In this document: in pieces, positions 1-8,637 of the stretch
Position numbering within the stretch: the first letter of the stretch is position 1
How the letters are laid out: each line of letters begins with the position of its first letter
Origin: Pseudomonas weihenstephanensis
GTDB taxonomy: Bacteria; Pseudomonadota; Gammaproteobacteria; Pseudomonadales; Pseudomonadaceae
Assembly (NCBI RefSeq): GCF_001043055.1
Contig: NZ_JYLF01000004.1
Span: 186,001 to 250,000 of the forward strand
Reading direction: 5' to 3'
DNA length: 64,000 nucleotides
The notes under the pieces: generated by a model
The model's database searches: none
What the model saw: the letters and a program-made list of their open reading frames with translations, nothing else
Told to the model about the DNA's origin: nothing
Position numbers and translations under genes: made by a program

Positions 1-388
1 TCTGCAACTCCTGAAGCAGCAGTTCAAGGCGTTCTTTCTCGACCTGCTCAGCCATGCCTTCCACTTGATCGGTGTCGACCGTGATCTTGTCCGGTTGCGG
101 CTGCATTTTTTGTTCAGGGTTGAGGGTGTTGTCCGGCGCCATCGTCGGCGTGCCGCCCAAATCGATGATGTACGGCGTGCCACTTTCCGAAAACCCGATC
201 GGGTCTTTGAAGTAGCCGGCAATGGCGATTTTCTGTTCCGGGGTCGCGGTGGACATCAGCCACAACACCAGAAAGAACGCCATCATCGCCGTCGCAAAGT
301 CAGCGAAGGCGATTTTCCAGGCGCCACCGTGGTGGCCCGCTGCGAAGCGCTTGACGCGCTTGATGATGATTGGCTGATTGTTTTCCAT
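1..388 (-). CDS. motB: Flagellar motor stator protein MotB (3' end beyond window)
   Basis: N-terminal part of the stator subunit that anchors the MotA/MotB proton channel to peptidoglycan. Only about 129 residues are inside the window; the OmpA-like peptidoglycan-binding domain lies off the left edge. The visible part has a short basic cytoplasmic tail, then a single membrane segment (about residues 25-45) beginning FADFATAMMAFFLVLWLM. Asp30 in it matches the proton-binding Asp32 of E. coli MotB. A plug/linker region rich in Pro, Gln and Glu follows. The ATG at 386-388 starts only 3 bases after the motA stop, so the two are co-translated. Order and sequence correspond to the MotAB rather than the MotCD stator of Pseudomonas. 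Confidence 0.95.
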   Translation of the reverse strand, partial: MENNQPIIIKRVKRFAAGHHGGAWKIAFADFATAMMAFFLVLWLMSTATPEQKIAIAGYFKDPIGFSESGTPYIIDLGGTPTMAPDNTLNPEQKMQPQPDKITVDTDQVEGMAEQVEKERLELLLQELQ

Positions 389-391
389 GGA

Positions 392-1243
392 TCAGCGACC
401 GCGAACCACTTGTTCCAGCTCGGCAAAGCTTGGACGGTGCTTGGGGTACAGCACTTTACGGCCAAACTCGACGGCCAGCGAAGGCGGCATGCCGGAGGCC
501 GACGCCACCAGCGAAGCTTTAATCGACTCGTACACGTTAAGTTCTTCTTTGGCATCGTGGGCCAACGAGGTGGCCAGCGGACCGAAGAAGCCGTATGCGG
601 CCAAAATACCGAAGAATGTACCCACCAGGGCGGCACCTACGTGGACACCGATCATGGCCTGGTCACCGTCGCCCAGCGACGCCATCGTCACCACGATCCC
701 CAATACCGCCGCCACAATACCGAAACCCGGCATGCCGTCAGCGATGCCGGTCACGGCGTGCGAAGGATGCTCCAGCTCTTCTTTGAGGCTGAACAGCTCC
801 ATGTCAAACAAGCCTTCCAGCTCGTGGGGCGCCATGTTGCCCGACGACATGATGCGCAAGTAGTCGCAGACGAAGGCCGTCATCCGGTCATCTTTGAGCA
901 CAGCAGGGTATTTGGCGAAGATCGGGCTGGCGGCCGCGTCTTCAATGTCGCCTTCGATGGCCATCATGCCTTCGCGACGACTCTTGTTAAGAATCTCGTA
1001 AACCAGGCCCAACACTTCCAGGTAGAAGGTGTGGGTGAACCGCGAGCCGAACATGCCCAGTGATTTTTTGATCACGTGCATGGTCATGTAGCCGGGGTTG
1101 GCTTGCAGGAAGGCACCAAACGCCGCCCCGCCGATAATCAAGACCTCGAACGGCTGAATCAGCGCCCCGATCTTGCCGTGGGAAAGCACGTATCCGCCGA
1201 GCACGCTCGCGAACACGACAATGATGCCGATAATTTTAGCCAT
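392..1243 (-). CDS. motA: Flagellar motor stator protein MotA
   Basis: 283-residue inner-membrane stator subunit, the usual length for MotA. It forms the proton channel with MotB and pushes on the rotor protein FliG. Four hydrophobic segments are visible: two near the N-terminus (about 1-22 and 30-50) and two at about 170-225 with the motifs GMPGFGIVAAVLGIVVTMA and VGAALVGTFFGILAAYGFFGP. Between them is a long charged cytoplasmic loop that contacts the rotor. It is the first gene of a motA-motB unit divergent from the HDOD gene; the 140-base gap at 1244-1384 should hold both promoters. Confidence 0.96.
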   Translation of the reverse strand: MAKIIGIIVVFASVLGGYVLSHGKIGALIQPFEVLIIGGAAFGAFLQANPGYMTMHVIKKSLGMFGSRFTHTFYLEVLGLVYEILNKSRREGMMAIEGDIEDAAASPIFAKYPAVLKDDRMTAFVCDYLRIMSSGNMAPHELEGLFDMELFSLKEELEHPSHAVTGIADGMPGFGIVAAVLGIVVTMASLGDGDQAMIGVHVGAALVGTFFGILAAYGFFGPLATSLAHDAKEELNVYESIKASLVASASGMPPSLAVEFGRKVLYPKHRPSFAELEQVVRGR

Positions 1244-1384
1244 AGGAATTCAGGTACTTCTGCGTCGGGTTCAAGGTCATATTCGAGAGTTAAAAAACTC
1301 TTCTTCTCCTTATCGGCAAAACTGCGCCAGACTATAGGCCATAAAGGCGAAAAGCCAGTTGGGCCCACTCCGGGCGTGTAAACA

Positions 1385-2947
1385 ATGGATGATGACCACT
1401 CTCCCATCATGGCTAATGAAACCAGCAGCTCGACCCCAATCCCTTCTACCCTCGATGCGTGGGTTAAGCAGCTCGACGCCGTTCGCCTGCCCATCCCGCT
1501 CGACAGTCATGAGCGCGTTTGCAAGGCGATCAACGACAATCGCCGCTCGTTACGCGACATTGCCGAGCTTATGCAAGACAGTCCGGCGCTCGCGCTGAGC
1601 CTGATCCGCGACGCCAATCACCACACTCACGGCAGCTTGAGCGAGCCGGCCGAAAGCCTCGAAGTGGCGATTAATCGTTTGGGACTGGCGCGCACTCAAG
1701 AAATGCTTGAGCGCTTGCCCGCCTTGCCGTGGGAAGAAATCCCTCAACCATTCCGCCAAATTCAACTGATCAGCCAGCACGCCGCGCAACAAGCCAGCGG
1801 CCTGTTTGGTAATCGGCTGGCGCGCCTGTGGCAAGAAATCTACTGGGGCAGCCTGCTGTTTCTCTCACCGTTGTGGGCGATGGCGCTGACGCACCCCGAG
1901 CAACTTGAAGAGTGGGAGCTGCGGGTCATTCACAAAGGCGAATGCGCAAGCAAGGTCGAACTGAAACTGTTCGGCGTGCGCCTGTTTGAAATTTGCCGCG
2001 CGTTGGCCCAGCTGTGGCGGCTGCCCGAGTGGGTGTTGCAGGGCTATGCGGTGATTACTGACGAACAGCGCACGCTGGTCAAAGTGCTGCACATCGCCCG
2101 CGACAACCATCATCGCCTGCGCCAGCAACAACGACTGGACGCCGACCCGGCACTGCGCCGCTGGCTGAATCAACCGTCGAATACCGTGCTGCTGGCCAAT
2201 GGCCTGGCACTTTCGGCGCAACAAGCCTGGGACACGCCGCACAATTTGCGCTGGCAGTACCTGACCAGCCTGTACCTGCAAATACCGATTGAAGAACTGC
2301 AACAGCAGGTTCACCAAAACGCAGCCAGCAGTGCGCGCTATCACTCGATGCCAGACCTGTGGCACCCGGCCGAATCGCTGTTGTGGCCTTGGGAAATGCG
2401 CCGCGTACACCGCGGTTTGTTACCGGCGCCTCCGCCCTCCGCCGATTCACTGGTGGTGTGGCGTAAACAGTGTGGGCAATTGCTCGCCGAGCCGAGCACC
2501 TTCACCAACTCAATGCACCTGACCACCTGCGCCCGCGATGCGCTGACGGCCTGCGGCATGCGGCGGGTGCTGCTGTTGATGGCCGATAAAACCTCGACCA
2601 CCTTGTCTGTGCACCAGATTGCCGGCCTGCCCAAAGCGGCCTTCGACTTAAGCCTGCCGATCAAAAACAGTGCGGTACTGCAACGCCTGATGACGCAACC
2701 GGCACAATTTCGTCTGACGCCTGAGAACAATGCACAGATTTCGGCGGTCTTACCCAACAGCCTGCGCAGCCTGTTTCCCGGCGAGCACTTGTTGTTGCGC
2801 TCGATCAGTAACAATGGCCGCGTGGTGATGCTGATACTGGCCGACCAGGGCGGCGGGCCGTTTTCAGAAACCAGCGTGCAGGCGTTTGGCAAAACCGCGC
2901 AGTGCATCGAAAAAGCCTTAAACAGCTTTACCACTCGCGGGCGTTGA
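1385..2947 (+). CDS. HDOD domain protein with C-terminal GAF-like region
   Basis: 520 residues. About residues 30-250 resemble an HDOD domain, the catalytically silent HD relative found in bacterial signalling proteins: an all-helical stretch with SPALALSLIRDANHH-type and INRLGLARTQEML-type helices and no HD metal dyad. The last 140 residues (about 375-515) alternate strands and helices like a GAF domain. No output enzyme is visible, so a role as a signalling adaptor is inference. An ATG at 1409 is an alternative start; neither has a strong ribosome-binding site. Lies between motA and rhdA, as the PA4955-type gene does in P. aeruginosa (from memory). Confidence 0.7.
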   Translation: MDDDHSPIMANETSSSTPIPSTLDAWVKQLDAVRLPIPLDSHERVCKAINDNRRSLRDIAELMQDSPALALSLIRDANHHTHGSLSEPAESLEVAINRLGLARTQEMLERLPALPWEEIPQPFRQIQLISQHAAQQASGLFGNRLARLWQEIYWGSLLFLSPLWAMALTHPEQLEEWELRVIHKGECASKVELKLFGVRLFEICRALAQLWRLPEWVLQGYAVITDEQRTLVKVLHIARDNHHRLRQQQRLDADPALRRWLNQPSNTVLLANGLALSAQQAWDTPHNLRWQYLTSLYLQIPIEELQQQVHQNAASSARYHSMPDLWHPAESLLWPWEMRRVHRGLLPAPPPSADSLVVWRKQCGQLLAEPSTFTNSMHLTTCARDALTACGMRRVLLLMADKTSTTLSVHQIAGLPKAAFDLSLPIKNSAVLQRLMTQPAQFRLTPENNAQISAVLPNSLRSLFPGEHLLLRSISNNGRVVMLILADQGGGPFSETSVQAFGKTAQCIEKALNSFTTRGR

Positions 2948-2990
2948 CGCTTGCGCTACAATTCGCCCCTTTTCGCTCTGGAGACCTCAC

Positions 2991-3818
2991 ATGCCTGACT
3001 TCTCTGGCTTGCCGCTGGTGATTGAGCCATGCGATCTGCACGCACGGCTCAACGCGCCCAACGTGATCATTGTCGACCTGACCAGCGAGGCGCGTTACGC
3101 GGCCGGGCACATCCCGGGCGCTCGCTTCGTCGACCCCAAGCGCACCCAGCTCGGCCAACCGCCAGCCCCAGGCTTACTGCCGTCGCACACTGCACTTGAA
3201 GCGCTGTTCGGTGAGTTGGGGCACACCCCGAACGCGGTCTACGTGGTGTACGACGATGAAGGCGGCGGTTGGGCCGGTCGGTTCATCTGGCTGCTGGATG
3301 TGATCGGGCACAAGGCTTACCACTATGTAGACGGTGGCATTCATGCATGGATTGCTGAGGGCTACGACACCTCTACCGACGTCCCCCCCATCGCGCACCA
3401 CCCGGTGACCTTGACGCTGCACGAGGAGCCAACCGCCACGCGCGAATACGTGCAAAGCCGTTTGGGCGCCGCAGACCTGGCGATTTGGGACGCGCGCAGC
3501 CCGGCCGAGTACAACGGCGAAAAGGTGCTGGCGGCCAAAGGCGGACACATTCCCGGCGCGATCAATTTTGAATGGACCGCCGGCATGGATACACGCCGCA
3601 GCCTGCGAATTCGCACGGACATGGCGCAGATCCTCGAAGATCTGGGCATCAGCAAAGACAAAGAAGTGATTACCCACTGCCAGACTCACCACCGTTCTGG
3701 CTTTACGTATCTGGTGGCCAAGGCGCTCGGTTACCCGCGCGTCAAAGGCTATGCCGGCTCCTGGGGCGAATGGGGCAACCACCCCGACACCCCCGTCGAG
3801 CTGCCCGTCAATCATTAA
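2991..3818 (+). CDS. rhdA: Thiosulfate:cyanide sulfurtransferase (rhodanese) RhdA
   Basis: 275-residue cytoplasmic tandem rhodanese. It transfers a sulfane sulfur from thiosulfate to cyanide or another thiophile through a persulfide on the active-site cysteine. The N-terminal domain (about 10-130) is inactive; the C-terminal domain (about 145-270) has the active loop CQTHHR with Cys230. This is the same loop and residue number as Azotobacter vinelandii RhdA. The start follows a CTGGAGACC ribosome-binding region. psd begins 9 bases downstream, so the two are probably co-transcribed, as in other Pseudomonas. Confidence 0.94.
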   Translation: MPDFSGLPLVIEPCDLHARLNAPNVIIVDLTSEARYAAGHIPGARFVDPKRTQLGQPPAPGLLPSHTALEALFGELGHTPNAVYVVYDDEGGGWAGRFIWLLDVIGHKAYHYVDGGIHAWIAEGYDTSTDVPPIAHHPVTLTLHEEPTATREYVQSRLGAADLAIWDARSPAEYNGEKVLAAKGGHIPGAINFEWTAGMDTRRSLRIRTDMAQILEDLGISKDKEVITHCQTHHRSGFTYLVAKALGYPRVKGYAGSWGEWGNHPDTPVELPVNH

Positions 3819-3827
3819 GGACCTGTA

Positions 3828-4679
3828 ATGAAAAAGCGTTTGTTTCTCTTGAGTCAGTACCTGTTGCCGCATCACTTACTCTCACGCCTGGCAGGCTGCG
3901 TCGCGGAGTGCCGTGTGCGCTGGTTCAAAAATGCCTTCACCACCTGGTTTGCCAAGCGCTATCAAGTGGACATGTCCCAGGCGCTGGTTGAAGACGTCAC
4001 CGCATATGAGCACTTCAATGCCTTCTTCACCCGCGCATTGAAAGACGGCGCCCGCCCGCTGGATCAAACCCCCGGCTCCGTTTTAAGCCCCGCCGATGGC
4101 GCCGTCAGCCAGTTGGGCCCGATTGAGCACGGACGCGTGTTTCAGGCCAAAGGCCACAGCTACAGCGTGCTGGAACTGGTGGGTGGCGACCCGGCTGTTG
4201 CGGCGCAATTTATGGGCGGCGAATTTGCCACCATTTACCTGTCGCCCAAGGACTACCACCGCGTGCACATGCCGCTGGCCGGTACGTTGCGCGAAATGAT
4301 CTACGTGCCGGGCCGTCTGTTTTCGGTCAACCAGACCACCGCCGAAAACGTGCCGGAACTGTTTGCCCGTAACGAACGTGCCGTGTGCATTTTTGATACC
4401 GAGCGCGGCCCGATGGCCGTGGTATTGGTGGGCGCCATGATCGTGGCATCGATTGAAACCGTATTCGCCGGTCTGGTGACGCCGCCTAAGCGCGAGCTGA
4501 AAACCTTGCGTTATGACGAAGCAGCACGCGCACCCATCCACTTGGAAAAAGGGGCCGAACTGGGTCGCTTCAAACTGGGTTCGACGGCCATCGTATTGTT
4601 TGGCCCAGAACAAGTGAAATGGGCCGAAGGCCTGACGGCGGGTACGCCGGTGATGATGGGCCAGAAGCTGGGCGAATAA
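3828..4679 (+). CDS. psd: Phosphatidylserine decarboxylase proenzyme
   Basis: 283 residues. Makes phosphatidylethanolamine by decarboxylating phosphatidylserine at the inner membrane. The proenzyme cleaves itself in the LGST motif near the C-terminus (Ser252), turning that serine into the pyruvoyl group of the alpha subunit. Other family signatures are [12 protein letters not shown] near residue 65, SPADG (about 88) and [11 protein letters not shown] (about 142-152). Length and motif position match E. coli Psd (cleavage at Ser254). AAGGA precedes the ATG. Confidence 0.96.
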   Translation: MKKRLFLLSQYLLPHHLLSRLAGCVAECRVRWFKNAFTTWFAKRYQVDMSQALVEDVTAYEHFNAFFTRALKDGARPLDQTPGSVLSPADGAVSQLGPIEHGRVFQAKGHSYSVLELVGGDPAVAAQFMGGEFATIYLSPKDYHRVHMPLAGTLREMIYVPGRLFSVNQTTAENVPELFARNERAVCIFDTERGPMAVVLVGAMIVASIETVFAGLVTPPKRELKTLRYDEAARAPIHLEKGAELGRFKLGSTAIVLFGPEQVKWAEGLTAGTPVMMGQKLGE

Positions 4680-4682
4680 CCG

Positions 4683-4758
4683 GTCGTCGCTGCCGCAGGC
4701 TGCGAGGGGTCGCGAAGCGGCCCCGCTAAAAGCGAAGGGCCTTGTGCCCTTATCGCCG
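4683..4758. repeat. REP-like intergenic palindromes between psd and serB
   Basis: Three small inverted repeats fill the gap between the psd stop and the converging serB stop: CGCAGGCTGCG near 4694, an 8-bp GC stem (GGGGTCGC/GCGGCCCC, one G-T pair) at about 4707-4725, and AAGGGC/GCCCTT near 4736-4752. The CTGCCGCAGGCTGCGA text is common in Pseudomonas intergenic REP sequences. It may also serve as a bidirectional transcript end, though there is no U-tract. Confidence 0.45.
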
Positions 4759-4780
4759 CCTGCGCAACGACACGTTCTGT

Positions 4781-5995
4781 TTAGCCCTGGCTGTTACGGT
4801 CGCGCTGACCCAACAGGTACAACACGCCATCCAGGCCCAAGGTTGAAATCGCGTGCTTGGCCGACTTCTTCACCAGTGGTTTGGCGCGGAACGCCACACC
4901 CAACCCTGCAATGGCCAGCATGGCCAAGTCATTAGCGCCATCGCCCACCGCAATGGTCTGCTCCAGGCTCAAGCCTTCCTTTTGTGCCAGTTCACGCAGC
5001 AAGTCTGCTTTGCGCTGCGCGTCAACAATCGGCTCAACCGCCACACCGGTCACCTTGCCGTCTACCACTTGCAGCTCGTTGGCAAATACGTAGTCGATGC
5101 CCAACTTGGCCTGCAATTGTTTGGCGAAGTAGGTGAAGCCGCCTGACAAAATGGCGGTTTTATAGCCCAGACGCTTGAGTTCGGCGAACAGCACTTCTGC
5201 GCCTTCGGTCAAACGCAGCGACGCACCGATGGCATCCAGCACACCCACATCCAACCCTTGAAGCAACGCCAGGCGCTCTTTGAAGCTGGCTTTGAAATCC
5301 AGCTCGCCGGCCATCGCCCGCTCGGTGATTGCAGCCACTTTGTCGCCTACGCCCGCCGCTTTTGCCAGCTCATCAATGACCTCGGCTTCGATCAGGGTCG
5401 AGTCCATGTCAAAGACCGCAAGGCGGCGATTACGCCGAAACAGGGTGTCTTCTTGCAGCGCGATGTCGATATTAAGCGCTTGCGACAAGTCGAAGAACTC
5501 GGCCCGTAGAGCCTCAAGGTCCGCCACTTCGCCGGTCACGCGCAGCTCGATGCAGCTTTTGCTCAGATGGGTGGGTGCATCCAGCGGCACGCGGCCCGAC
5601 AGACGATCGGTCTGCTCAATGTTCAACCCGTGCTGACTGATAACCGAGGTCACGCGCAACAGCTGTTGGGCTGTGACCTGGCGACTCATCAGCGTCACCA
5701 CGTGACGCTTCTGGCTTTGCTCGTTCACCCAGCGCTGGTAATGCGCTTCGGTGATGGGGTCGAAACGCAGTTGCAGCCCTTCATTGGCGATCAAGGGTTG
5801 CAGGTCCTTCAGCACGGCCGACACCTGATCGGCTTGCTCGATCTCAACCAGATAACCCAACGACAAAACGCCATGAATGACGGCCTGGCCGATGTCGAGC
5901 ATGTTCACACCATTGTTGGCCAATACACCGGTAATGGCCGCTGTGAGACCCGCACGGTCCTCACCCGTGATGTTTATCAAGACGATTTCGCGCAA
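4781..5995 (-). CDS. serB: Phosphoserine phosphatase SerB
   Basis: 404 residues. Catalyses the last step of serine synthesis, phosphoserine to serine plus phosphate. This is the long form with two N-terminal ACT-like domains (about 1-80 and 95-180) and a C-terminal HAD phosphatase. The HAD motifs are clear: nucleophile motif DMDSTLIEAE with Asp196 and Asp198, LSGGF (motif II), a motif III lysine, and GDGANDLAML (motif IV). ACT domains suggest allosteric sensing of serine, which is family knowledge. It is divergent from the membrane protein at 6128, the same neighbour pair as serB-ytjB in E. coli. Confidence 0.95.
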   Translation of the reverse strand: MREIVLINITGEDRAGLTAAITGVLANNGVNMLDIGQAVIHGVLSLGYLVEIEQADQVSAVLKDLQPLIANEGLQLRFDPITEAHYQRWVNEQSQKRHVVTLMSRQVTAQQLLRVTSVISQHGLNIEQTDRLSGRVPLDAPTHLSKSCIELRVTGEVADLEALRAEFFDLSQALNIDIALQEDTLFRRNRRLAVFDMDSTLIEAEVIDELAKAAGVGDKVAAITERAMAGELDFKASFKERLALLQGLDVGVLDAIGASLRLTEGAEVLFAELKRLGYKTAILSGGFTYFAKQLQAKLGIDYVFANELQVVDGKVTGVAVEPIVDAQRKADLLRELAQKEGLSLEQTIAVGDGANDLAMLAIAGLGVAFRAKPLVKKSAKHAISTLGLDGVLYLLGQRDRNSQG

Positions 5996-6127
5996 GGCAC
6001 ACCCCCATTCGCTAAAAAAAACGCATTCTACCCACTTTCAGTGACCATCGGGCATCGCCAAGGCTTTGCCGCCTCAGGGCTGATCGCTATACTGCGCACC
6101 AACTTAACGGACTAAGAGCCGCGCTCA

Positions 6128-7660
6128 GTGAACCGGCCATTGCCTGTAAAAACCGATAACTTCTTCCTGCTGATCTTCCGGGCCTTGCGCGATCGTCGCG
6201 TTCCGCTTGCGCTGCGTATTGCCAGCCATAACGTGATTCTGGTCGCGTTGGCCCTGGTGATTTACGCCGTGGTCATGGGCCTGCAATTCAAGCAAGCCAT
6301 GCACGAACAAGCCGATGCACTGGGTCAGAGCCTGACCACGCAAACCGCCACTTCGGCGACTGAGCTGCTGGTGTCCAACGACATCCTCAGCCTCAACGTG
6401 CTGCTCAACAACCTGACCAAAAACCCCCTGGTGGCGCACGCTGCAATTTATAGCGTCGACAACCGCATCCTCGCGGAAGCCGGGGAGCGTCCTAAAAACG
6501 GACTGTTGGGTGAAGCCGAGGGCATGTATCAGACCAAGATCACGTTCCAGGACGTGACCGCAGGGCATCTGCGCATCAGCCTCGACATGAACCAGTTCCA
6601 GCAGCCGATGACCATCAGCCTGCAAAGCATGGGCATCCTCAGCGCCATCTTGCTGGCGTTGGCCCTGGCCTTGAGCTTGCGTCTGGGCCGTCATATTTCG
6701 ACCCCGCTGCTGCAACTGCGTGTCTGGCTGCGCGAACCCGACCCGTATACCCCGGCCATCAACCGTCAGGATGAAATCGGCGATCTGGCGCGTCAGCTTC
6801 ACACGCGTCTGGCACCACCGGCCCCGGAACCCGAGCCAGCACCTGAGCCGGAGTACGACGACAGCGACTACGAAGACGCCGACGATCACGAGCCTCATTT
6901 TGAAGTGCGCAGCCTGCGTGACCCAAGCTTTGACGAAACGCCGGCTGTGCCTGCGCCAAAAGCCGTTGCGCGTCATGTGATCCACGCTGAAGAAGACGAC
7001 ACCGAAGAAGACCCGTTTGCCGATGTGCGTGACAACAGTGCTGGCCCTGTTGCGCAGGCCAAGCCTAAACCGCTCGTACCTGCCGCGCCGCAACCCAGCG
7101 CAGTACTGGCCGTGCAACTGGGCGCGCAAGACCAACTGCGCCGCCTGCCACGCGCGCGTTTGACCGAGCTGCTTGAGCGCTATCGCGATTGCCTTGAACA
7201 GGCGGCATCGTTGTACGAAAGCGAACTGCATACATTGAACGATGGCAGCACGCTGATGCTGTTCCACAGCGAAGAGAGCGGCGACGACTACCTGACCAAC
7301 GCCATATGCTGCGGCGAGTTGCTGCGCGCCTTGGGCCATGCCTTGCAAATTGAAGTGGCTGACAGCGGCATCACCTTGCAATTGCAATTGGGCCTGGTGC
7401 TGGGCGAAGGGCTGACGGGCATGAGCCAGATCGACCTGTTGCTGACTGAAACGGCGCAGGATGCTTTGGCACTGTCGCAACACAGCCGCAACCTGCTGCT
7501 GGTGGAACGCAAGATCAGTGACGATGCCCTTATTCGCCAACGTGCGCGTATCCGCCCGATTGCCAGCCCTGAAGGTGCTTGTTGCGTAGAGCGCTTGATG
7601 GAACCTTACCCCTCCATGCTCGAACGCCAACTGGCGCGCATGCATGAGAAACGTGGGTAA
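6128..7660 (+). CDS. AhpA/YtjB (Smp)-type membrane protein with HAMP-like linker
   Basis: 510 residues, GTG start at 6128. Membrane segment 1 is at about 34-53, followed by a roughly 110-residue periplasmic sensor-like region, membrane segment 2 (about 163-187) and a HAMP-like stretch ending QDEIGDLARQLHTRL. An acidic, Pro/Glu-rich low-complexity linker (about 230-300) joins a globular C-terminal domain (about 335-500) with no kinase or GGDEF motifs. E. coli has a shorter homologue, YtjB/Smp, beside serB; the Pseudomonas protein corresponds to PA4961 (from memory). A role in sensing or redox stress is unproven. Confidence 0.65.
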   Translation: MNRPLPVKTDNFFLLIFRALRDRRVPLALRIASHNVILVALALVIYAVVMGLQFKQAMHEQADALGQSLTTQTATSATELLVSNDILSLNVLLNNLTKNPLVAHAAIYSVDNRILAEAGERPKNGLLGEAEGMYQTKITFQDVTAGHLRISLDMNQFQQPMTISLQSMGILSAILLALALALSLRLGRHISTPLLQLRVWLREPDPYTPAINRQDEIGDLARQLHTRLAPPAPEPEPAPEPEYDDSDYEDADDHEPHFEVRSLRDPSFDETPAVPAPKAVARHVIHAEEDDTEEDPFADVRDNSAGPVAQAKPKPLVPAAPQPSAVLAVQLGAQDQLRRLPRARLTELLERYRDCLEQAASLYESELHTLNDGSTLMLFHSEESGDDYLTNAICCGELLRALGHALQIEVADSGITLQLQLGLVLGEGLTGMSQIDLLLTETAQDALALSQHSRNLLLVERKISDDALIRQRARIRPIASPEGACCVERLMEPYPSMLERQLARMHEKRG

Positions 7661-7705
7661 CCGTTGCAGACCCTCACCCTGCGGGTGAAAGGTTTTTGAG
7701 GCGCC

Positions 7706-7737
7706 AAAAAAAATCCCGCACATGTGCGGGATTTTTT
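7706..7737. terminator. Bidirectional intrinsic terminator
   Basis: Near-perfect palindrome: A-run, then ATCCCGCA, CATG, TGCGGGAT, then T-run. It ends both the plus-strand gene stopping at 7660 and the minus-strand lipoprotein gene stopping at 7754. Confidence 0.93.
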
Positions 7738-7753
7738 GGTTTCAGCCACCGGC

Positions 7754-8458
7754 TCAGAAGCGAAACACTTCCATGTCGGTACGAATCGGCGAAGCCATCG
7801 GAATGCGAGGCTTTTCAGATTCTTGCTTTGCAGCAGGCTTGGGTTCCGGCTTGCGCGCATCCACCAAAGGCGGTTGATTGGCCAACGGCTTAAGCGCCAC
7901 TGCCAATTGCTGACTCATCTGTTGCAACAACTCGCCTTGCGCCTTGACCTGCGAGGCCGTAGAGCCATCGTGCGACTTCTCCAGATGCACCATGCGGTTG
8001 TCACGCACCTGACCGCGACGGTCAATCAATCGCCATTGGGCATCCAGGATCGCAGGCTGATTTTTGCCCGAGTCCAACCGCGTGATCGACAGCAAGACTT
8101 GCACGTCAGGACTGAAGCTCGCCGGGGCTGGCGACAACACAACGCGCTGGCTGTCCAGGCGCCAGGCCAACTGACGAAGCAGCAGTTGGTCGATGTCAGC
8201 CGACAAGCTACCTGCCCACCGACCGTCAGTGGCCGCACTCAGGCTGCCGTCGCTTTGACGTTGTAACAAGGTTTCACGTTGCAGGTAGTCAGCCACGGTC
8301 ACCGGGCCAAGTACCACCGCCATGCCAGCGGTTTGCGCAGGCTGGCCGGGTGTGCCGCTGTCCAGTTGGTACAAGGCCGCAGGCTGGTGCGTGGTGCACC
8401 CCGCCAAGCCGAGCACGCCCGTCAGCAACGCAATTAAAGGAAGGCGCAGAACGTTCAT
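7754..8458 (-). CDS. PqiC-family (ABC-type transport auxiliary) outer-membrane lipoprotein
   Basis: 234 residues from the ATG at 8458; the ATG immediately upstream (8461) is possible. A lipoprotein signal ends in the lipobox LAGC with Cys21 as the lipidated residue. The body has the pattern LYQLDSG, VTVADYLQRETLLQR and RWAGSLSADIDQLLLRQLA, typical of the PqiC/YmbA family that partners MCE-type lipid transport systems. A proline/lysine-rich tail follows from about residue 195. No MCE or ABC genes are adjacent, so the partner is unknown. It ends at the terminator at 7706-7737. Confidence 0.75.
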   Translation of the reverse strand: MNVLRLPLIALLTGVLGLAGCTTHQPAALYQLDSGTPGQPAQTAGMAVVLGPVTVADYLQRETLLQRQSDGSLSAATDGRWAGSLSADIDQLLLRQLAWRLDSQRVVLSPAPASFSPDVQVLLSITRLDSGKNQPAILDAQWRLIDRRGQVRDNRMVHLEKSHDGSTASQVKAQGELLQQMSQQLAVALKPLANQPPLVDARKPEPKPAAKQESEKPRIPMASPIRTDMEVFRF

Positions 8459-8590
8459 CATTCCATCCAGGTGGCAACCATCAGGCACGCCACAGTGTGA
8501 TTCTCGAAAAATTCGTTGGGCTCGTCGCCATGAGCGATGCCAGAAGTGCGCCATATCATCCGCGAATATCCGGTTCGACTCCAGCCTCGT

Positions 8591-8628
8591 AGCGCCGATC
8601 TACGCGAAAAAACGCAGATCGGACGCTC
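8591..8628 (-). terminator. Strong hairpin after parC, no U-tract
   Basis: On the minus strand the sequence just after the parC stop folds into AGCG-T-CCGATCT / AGATCGG-CGCT, an 11-bp stem with one bulged T and a loop holding six T. It probably marks the 3' end of the nudF-parC transcript or protects it from exonucleases. The missing trailing U-run makes a simple intrinsic terminator uncertain. Confidence 0.45.
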
Positions 8629-8637
8629 TAAATCGGC

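Noticed and set aside
6125..7723. 532-residue open frame opposite the AhpA-like gene
   Set aside because: Composition of an antisense shadow; starts inside the terminator at 7706-7737.
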